Source: Chryseobacterium cucumeris
Lineage (GTDB): Bacteria; Bacteroidota; Bacteroidia; Flavobacteriales; Weeksellaceae
Reading direction: 5' to 3'
DNA length: 64,000 nt
NCBI RefSeq assembly: GCF_016775705.1
Contig: NZ_CP068760.1
Location: 2,294,001 to 2,358,000, forward strand
Each line of letters starts with the position of its first letter. The first letter of the stretch is position 1. Below the pieces are notes generated by a model. It ran no database searches. It had not been told where the DNA came from and was given only the letters and a program-made list of their open reading frames with translations. This document shows positions 59,100 to 64,000 of this stretch, one piece after another. The position numbers were made by a program, and so were the translations under genes.

Positions 59100-61952
59100 T
59101 TAAAAAGTAAGATTTACTCTGGCAAAAAGAAATCTGCCGTTCATCCCGAACTGAGAAACATTTCTCGAGTATACAAACTGATTCTGATTAGACAGATCGA
59201 TAGTAGACGTATTAACATACACAAGGTTACCGGAAGCATCCAGAGAAGGAGTTTTTACCGTTGCCGGGCCGTAGTTTTTATCAGGATAAATATCAAACAA
59301 ATTATTCGCCCCGATTGTCAGTTTAAAGTTTTTATTAAAATTATATCCAACAGACAGGTCGGTAATTATTTTTCCTCCCCAAACCGGATGTTCAGTAGCG
59401 ACAGCCTGGCCGTTAATGATTTCTCCGCTTACGATTCCGTCCCCGTTAGCATCCATCGTATTAGGGTCGGTAACTTTCCCGAAATAAACATTTCTTAGCA
59501 GCACACTGAATTTATTAATCTCCAGAGCATTATTCAGGGAAGCTTTAAACCTTGGAATAGCTTCTTCAAGGTAAACACGGCTGGATTCCGAATAATACCT
59601 GTTGATCTGCCCTGCATTGATTAAAATATCAGAACCATGTATATCGCCTATCCTGTTCGTCTTTGACACCGTAACTGCAAAATCAGAATTCAAAGCTACC
59701 GACTGAGAAAACCTTGCTTTATGTGAAATCACCCCTTCAATACCCTTAGTCTGAGTATCAATCGCATTTGCGAAGAAAGTGGCAGCATTTGCATTGGCCT
59801 TATCAAAGGCAGTCTGTAATTTAGCAAGATCACTTCCCACCGGATAGGTTCCCGTCGGTCTTGAAAACTGATCTGTTAAGACCACCCTGTTTTTAATCTT
59901 AATGTAATAACCGTCTACTGTGAATGTAAGATTCGCCTGTGGAATCTTAGCCGTAAAACCGGCAGAATAACTCACCGACTCCTCCTGTTTCAATTGTGGA
60001 ATTCCAAGAATATGTGCTACATCGGAATCATTAGAAAACGCGCCTACTTCATATGCTGTTCCGCCCACAAACTGTGTCGCTGTAGCATTAAAATAAATCT
60101 GCTGTAAAGATGGAGCTCTGAATCCCGTGGAATGTGCCGCCCGGAGATTGATATGATCCGTCAGCTTATATCTTGTTGCCAGCTTATAGTTGAATGTAGA
60201 ACCAAAGTCTGAATAGTTTTCATATCTCAAAGCAGCACTCACCAACCATTTATCCGTAACATCCAGCTCCGTATCCACATAAGCAGCTACGGAATGCCTT
60301 CCTTTATTTAAAGCATTTTCAGGACGAAAACCAGGGAATACCTGAGCTCCTCCGGGCCTTGTGTTTCCAAAAAAATCAGTAGGCTTTAGCGCAGCAGCTG
60401 TTGCAGGGTTCTGAATCTTCCCATTAATATCATAAAGAGCCCATGAAGCTTCTTCGCCATTTTCTATTTTGTATTTTTCAAACCTCATTTCTCCTCCAAA
60501 GGCAATATTAAATCCTTTTAACCAGTCTAACTTTGTATCGAAATCTGCATTGATGGTATTTTGAGAGAATCCCAAGCCACCAGCATTAAACTCTCTTTTA
60601 CCAGGATACAGCATGGATGCATTGGCTGTATTTTTTATTGTATAGTCAAAAGTATTGCTTCCGAAAGTGTTACTGAGATCATAATTAATATTTCCTAATT
60701 TTCCTTTAAATCCTGCTGCAAAAGAGAGATCTATAACATCAGAAGCAATTTCCGGTAAAAAACCATTAGGATATATTGACGTTGAAGTTCTGTTTTGATT
60801 GGGCCTTCTGTAAAACCCTGCTGCATTTCCTGCTCTGTAGGAGATTCCTCCAAAAGCATATCCCCGGATTGTTGAGGACAGATCAAATTCGGAGTTCATA
60901 AAAAACTGACCGGACCCTAACCTGGACTGCCCCACCCTCATATTAAAGTCGTCTCTTGTTAACCCTCTGTAAGCAAGTTCATTTTCAGTTACATCACCCT
61001 TCAGCAGATTCTGCAGGGCTGTAATTGTATTTGCCGACTGAATATCAGCCTGCTGTGCTGCAGTAAAATAATTTACATGCGGAGCATACTGATGTATATA
61101 ATCTATGATTTGCTGCGTATTGGAAGTATTATTGATATTCCCGAAAAGAGCGGAAATATTCACTTCATTTTCTAATGCTCTTTGCTCAATAGCATTATAT
61201 GCATTAAAAATATCACCTGCCGCCGACCTGGCTCTTCCGGTATCATTTCTGTTCAGAAAGCTTGCCGTAAAATTGACGAACCCATTATGACCAATTTTAG
61301 TTCCGTAATTAAGATCAAGCTGATATTTCTCTCCATCCCATCCTCCGGTATGATCATTAGCTCCTTTCGAATTAAATCCACCTCCCATAATTGCTGCGGT
61401 AAATGCATTGGTATTTTTCTTCATGATCACATTAATGACTCCGGCAATTGCATCAGAGCCGTATTGCGCTGAAGCCCCATCCCTCAATACTTCCAGCCTT
61501 TCAATAGCAAAAGCAGGAATAGCATTCAGATCGGTCCCTACAGAGCCTCTACCCGGAGAACCGTTAATATTAACCAGTGATGAAGTATGCCTTCTCTTTC
61601 CATTAAGTAAAACAAGTACCTGATCCGGCCCGAGCCCTCTCAATTGAGCTGGATCAACATGATCCGTACCATCTGCTACAGTTGTTGAATTGGAAGTAAA
61701 AGACGGTGCAGCATAGTTTAAGATCTGATTAAGATCGGTTTGCGGACTTAGTACAGATTGTGATCCAATATTGATAACATCCACAGGAACAGGTGTATCG
61801 GTTGCAACTCGGCTTTTATTTCTGGATCCTACAGTAATTTTAACTTCATCTACTGCCTTTACTTTTATAGAATCTTTCGTTTGTGCATTTAGGCTGGCTG
61901 ACACAAAGACCAAGGTTCCCAAAAAGATAATTTTCTGGTAATTTTTTTTCAT
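59100..61952 (-). CDS. TonB-dependent outer-membrane receptor
   Basis: The ~950-residue receptor has a signal peptide (FVSASLNAQ). A TonB-box-like VDEVKITVGSRN and a plug with DPAQLRGLGPDQVLVLLNGKRRHTSSLVN and SAQYGSDAIAGVINVIMKK follow; the barrel ends RFLFARVNLTF. The LNGKRRH motif and length place it with the large group of receptors of unknown ligand, often near peptidases. A TTG at 61967 lies inside the -7 box, so the ATG at 61952 is the start. The next gene, divergent, encodes gamma-glutamyltransferase. Confidence 0.93.
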   Translation of the reverse strand: MKKNYQKIIFLGTLVFVSASLNAQTKDSIKVKAVDEVKITVGSRNKSRVATDTPVPVDVINIGSQSVLSPQTDLNQILNYAAPSFTSNSTTVADGTDHVDPAQLRGLGPDQVLVLLNGKRRHTSSLVNINGSPGRGSVGTDLNAIPAFAIERLEVLRDGASAQYGSDAIAGVINVIMKKNTNAFTAAIMGGGFNSKGANDHTGGWDGEKYQLDLNYGTKIGHNGFVNFTASFLNRNDTGRARSAAGDIFNAYNAIEQRALENEVNISALFGNINNTSNTQQIIDYIHQYAPHVNYFTAAQQADIQSANTITALQNLLKGDVTENELAYRGLTRDDFNMRVGQSRLGSGQFFMNSEFDLSSTIRGYAFGGISYRAGNAAGFYRRPNQNRTSTSIYPNGFLPEIASDVIDLSFAAGFKGKLGNINYDLSNTFGSNTFDYTIKNTANASMLYPGKREFNAGGLGFSQNTINADFDTKLDWLKGFNIAFGGEMRFEKYKIENGEEASWALYDINGKIQNPATAAALKPTDFFGNTRPGGAQVFPGFRPENALNKGRHSVAAYVDTELDVTDKWLVSAALRYENYSDFGSTFNYKLATRYKLTDHINLRAAHSTGFRAPSLQQIYFNATATQFVGGTAYEVGAFSNDSDVAHILGIPQLKQEESVSYSAGFTAKIPQANLTFTVDGYYIKIKNRVVLTDQFSRPTGTYPVGSDLAKLQTAFDKANANAATFFANAIDTQTKGIEGVISHKARFSQSVALNSDFAVTVSKTNRIGDIHGSDILINAGQINRYYSESSRVYLEEAIPRFKASLNNALEINKFSVLLRNVYFGKVTDPNTMDANGDGIVSGEIINGQAVATEHPVWGGKIITDLSVGYNFNKNFKLTIGANNLFDIYPDKNYGPATVKTPSLDASGNLVYVNTSTIDLSNQNQFVYSRNVSQFGMNGRFLFARVNLTF

Positions 61953-61964
61953 GTATTTTTTTTT

Positions 61965-61972
61965 CAAATGTA
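61965..61972 (-). promoter_or_regulatory. -7 box of the large TonB receptor gene
   Basis: TACATTTG on the minus strand is an exact TAnnTTTG box and ends 12 nt before the ATG at 61952. A short inverted repeat ATGAAA-N4-TTTCAT lies just upstream (61992-62007). Confidence 0.6.
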
Positions 61973-62157
61973 ATAATTCAATTTTTAAAAAATGAAAATA
62001 ATTTCATAAAAAATCTAAATTAATTAAATATTACATAATAAAATTGAATAAATAAATACATTAATCAAATAAAATTTAAAAAATATTAACAAATGAAAAA
62101 AGTAAAGTATAATTTTCATATTCCTAATAAAAACAGCTATTTACACAAAAAATTCAA

Positions 62158-62165
62158 TAATTTTG
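62158..62165 (+). promoter_or_regulatory. ggt -7 box
   Basis: TAATTTTG matches TAnnTTTG and ends 20 nt before the ATG at 62186. An upstream in-frame ATG at 62093 would lie before the transcript start. Confidence 0.6.
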
Positions 62166-62185
62166 TTGTAAGAAAAAACAATCAT

Positions 62186-63874
62186 ATGAAGAAGATTTTA
62201 ATTGCTTCGATGCTTTTGGCTGCACAGCTCAGCTGGGCACAATTTACTGACATCAATATTATCAAAGAAGTACAGGTAAAAAAGAAAGGTGTTGTAGTCT
62301 CTGCACATCCGTTAGCCAGTGAAGCAGGAGCCAAAATCTTAAAGATGGGCGGAAATGCCTACGATGCTGTTACCGCAACACAATATGCCCTTGCTGTAGT
62401 GTATCCGCAGGCCGGAAACATCGGTGGCGGAGGATTTCTGGTAGGTGTAAAGAATAATGGTGAAAAATTCACACTGGATTACAGGGAAACAGCTCCGAAA
62501 AAGGCTTCCCGTGATATGTATATTGATAAAAAAGGAAAGGCAGATACAGATTTATCCCAGAACGGCAGACTTGCAGTAGGCATCCCGGGAAGTGTAGCAG
62601 GATTTTTTGCTACGTTGAAATACTGTAAACTTCCTATGGAAAAGATTATTCAGCCCGCCATTGATCTTGCTGAAAAAGGATTTGCCATCACAGACAAAGA
62701 GGCAGAAATGCTGAATAACCAAAGAGAAAAATTCCAGAAACATAATAAATCTTCCATCATTTTTGTAAAAGATACCCCATGGAAAGCCGGAGATCTATTG
62801 GTTCAAAAAGATTTAGCTGAAACTTTGAAACTGATCCAGAAACAGGGAGCTAAAGGTTTTTATGAAGGAAAAACAGCTGAACTTTTAGTTGCTGAAATGA
62901 AAAGAGGGAACGGAATCATCACATTGGAAGATCTTAAAAACTATAAAGTTGCTGAGAGAAAAGCATTGGAATTTGATTACAAAGGAAACGATGTTGTCAC
63001 CATGCCTTTACCATCAAGCGGCGGAGTGCTACTTGCCCAGATGCTCAGAATGGCCAGTTTTGAAAACCTTGAAAAATATCAGCAGAACTCAACAAAAGCA
63101 GTTCAGATTATGGCTGAAGCAGAAAGAAGAGCGTTCGCAGACAGAGCTGAATATATGGGTGACCCGGATTTTATTCAGGACAAGACCTCTTACCTGATCT
63201 CTGATGATTATCTGAAAGGGAGATGGAAAAGTTTTAGTTTTGACAAAGCAACACCAAGTGCAGAAGTCGGTAAAATCATAGCACAACCGAAAGAATCAAT
63301 GCAGACCACACATATTTCCGTATTGGATAAGGATGGAAATGCAGCTTCTGTAACCACGACTCTTAACGGATATTACGGAAGTAAAGTTTTAGTTACGGGA
63401 GCAGGATTCTTTTTAAATAATGAAATGGATGACTTTTCAATCAAACCCGGAGTACCGAATATGTTCGGAGCTGTGGGTGGAGAGGCCAATTCAATACAGC
63501 CCAACAAGAGAATGCTTTCTTCAATGACGCCAACGATTATTCTTAAGAATGGAAAACCTTTTATGGTTGTGGGAACTCCCGGAGGCACTACAATACCGAC
63601 TTCAGTATACCAATCCATTGTGAATGTGGTTGATTTTAAGCTAAATGCGAATATGTCGGTCAATGCACCAAAATTCCATCACCAGTGGCTTCCTGAAACC
63701 ATAACGGTTGAAAATAATTTTCCGGAAAGTACTATTTCTGAACTGAAAAGCAAGAATTACGTCATTGAAAAGACGAAGTACATCGGAAAAACAGAAATGA
63801 TTGTTCTTGATGAAAACGGAAATATTCACGCAGTAGCAGACGGCCGTGGAGATGATTCTGTAGCAGTGGAATAA
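62186..63874 (+). CDS. ggt: Gamma-glutamyltransferase (self-processing)
   Basis: The ~562-residue precursor has a signal peptide ending SWAQ (~19). The large subunit carries YPQAGNIGGGGFLVG and DYRETAPKKASRDMY with the substrate-binding Arg. The small subunit begins at the catalytic Thr near residue 374 in MQTTHISVLDKDGNAASVTTTLN, the self-cleavage site. The oxyanion-hole region is KRMLSSMTPTIILKNGKP. It hydrolyses or transfers gamma-glutamyl groups from glutathione in the periplasm. The ATG at 62186 is chosen over 62093 because of the signal peptide and the -7 box between them. Confidence 0.95.
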   Translation: MKKILIASMLLAAQLSWAQFTDINIIKEVQVKKKGVVVSAHPLASEAGAKILKMGGNAYDAVTATQYALAVVYPQAGNIGGGGFLVGVKNNGEKFTLDYRETAPKKASRDMYIDKKGKADTDLSQNGRLAVGIPGSVAGFFATLKYCKLPMEKIIQPAIDLAEKGFAITDKEAEMLNNQREKFQKHNKSSIIFVKDTPWKAGDLLVQKDLAETLKLIQKQGAKGFYEGKTAELLVAEMKRGNGIITLEDLKNYKVAERKALEFDYKGNDVVTMPLPSSGGVLLAQMLRMASFENLEKYQQNSTKAVQIMAEAERRAFADRAEYMGDPDFIQDKTSYLISDDYLKGRWKSFSFDKATPSAEVGKIIAQPKESMQTTHISVLDKDGNAASVTTTLNGYYGSKVLVTGAGFFLNNEMDDFSIKPGVPNMFGAVGGEANSIQPNKRMLSSMTPTIILKNGKPFMVVGTPGGTTIPTSVYQSIVNVVDFKLNANMSVNAPKFHHQWLPETITVENNFPESTISELKSKNYVIEKTKYIGKTEMIVLDENGNIHAVADGRGDDSVAVE

Positions 63875-63897
63875 ACTACATATTAATATATAAATAG

Positions 63898-63932
63898 AGT
63901 CATGGCTTCATTCTTCGAATGAAGCCATGACT
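63898..63932 (+). terminator. ggt terminator
   Basis: A 16-bp perfect stem (AGTCATGGCTTCATTC / GAATGAAGCCATGACT) with a 3-nt loop is followed by five T residues. Confidence 0.92.
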
Positions 63933-64000
63933 TTTTAATTAATTTATAAAACAAGGTCAACAGATTCTTTTGAATGACTTTTGTCATGTTTTCAGATAAA

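Noticed and set aside
61953-61967. TTG start of the large TonB receptor
   Set aside because: The TTG is part of the TACATTTG -7 box; the ATG at 61952 is used.
62093-62185. N-terminal extension of gamma-glutamyltransferase
   Set aside because: A -7 box lies at 62158-62165 and a normal signal peptide begins at the ATG 62186.

Overview
The window looks like a low-GC chromosome segment from a Bacteroidota bacterium of class Flavobacteriia, most likely Chryseobacterium or a close relative in the Weeksellaceae. The supporting evidence is a SusC/SusD pair, the type IX secretion protein PorT and a C-terminal T9SS sorting domain, a GLPGLI-family protein, menaquinone-type UbiE, and many promoters with the Bacteroidota -7 box TAnnTTTG. 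No rRNA, tRNA, CRISPR array, insertion sequence or prophage gene was seen. The gene content is mainly core chromosome.

Layout. 1-6470 (minus): an alpha-glucan utilisation locus (GH97 glycosidase cut by the window edge, SusE/F-like binding lipoprotein, SusD, SusC). 6807-10482: metG, a membrane protein, a methyltransferase. 10653-13780 (minus): siderophore-interacting reductase and a ferric-siderophore receptor. 14129-19210 (minus): an AraC regulator and a TolC/HlyD/MFS tripartite efflux operon, with direct repeats that look like the regulator's sites. 19285-24236: small conserved proteins, then a secreted chitin-type LPMO with FnIII, CBM and T9SS domains. 24701-36274: RsmI-like methylase, LMW phosphatase, dnaA, thioesterase, pheA, DUF2339 protein, rarA, yidD, and an lgt with an unusual periplasmic N-terminal domain. 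36346-44412: nnrDE, mscL, serA, HAD, idi, gcvT, ArsC-like, thioesterase, GLPGLI protein. 44563-45964: a fluoride riboswitch followed by a CLC-F fluoride/proton antiporter. 46230-48492: LysR regulator, YeiH-type permease, and a small double-glycine-leader Cys-rich peptide. 48669-54602 (minus): MFS carrier, rny, a 6S-like RNA, zapA, a coiled-coil partner, porT, ubiE. 54704-63874: KAS III-like enzyme, metallophosphoesterase, a degenerate NodB-like protein, threonine dehydrogenase, a large TonB receptor and gamma-glutamyltransferase.

The most unusual feature is not a gene. At least eight intergenic regions contain degenerate 7-bp-periodic arrays that begin within a few bases of an upstream stop codon. 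Several are built as a G-rich array, a spacer and a C-rich array, forming large imperfect inverted repeats; the cleanest keeps one 7-bp register for 21 units (57053-57199). The unit differs between sites, but the 7-bp period, the position and the strand asymmetry recur. None of these genes has an obvious U-tailed hairpin terminator. A separate dispersed repeat of about 110 bp occurs twice, in opposite orientations (about 13923-14040 and 33119-33231).

Regulatory sites read directly include the fluoride riboswitch pseudoknot, the closing and inner helices of the 6S-like RNA, a perfect 18-bp palindrome between susC and metG, and several -7 boxes placed so close to start codons that leaderless mRNAs are likely. 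All functional calls come from reading motifs by eye; no database search was run.
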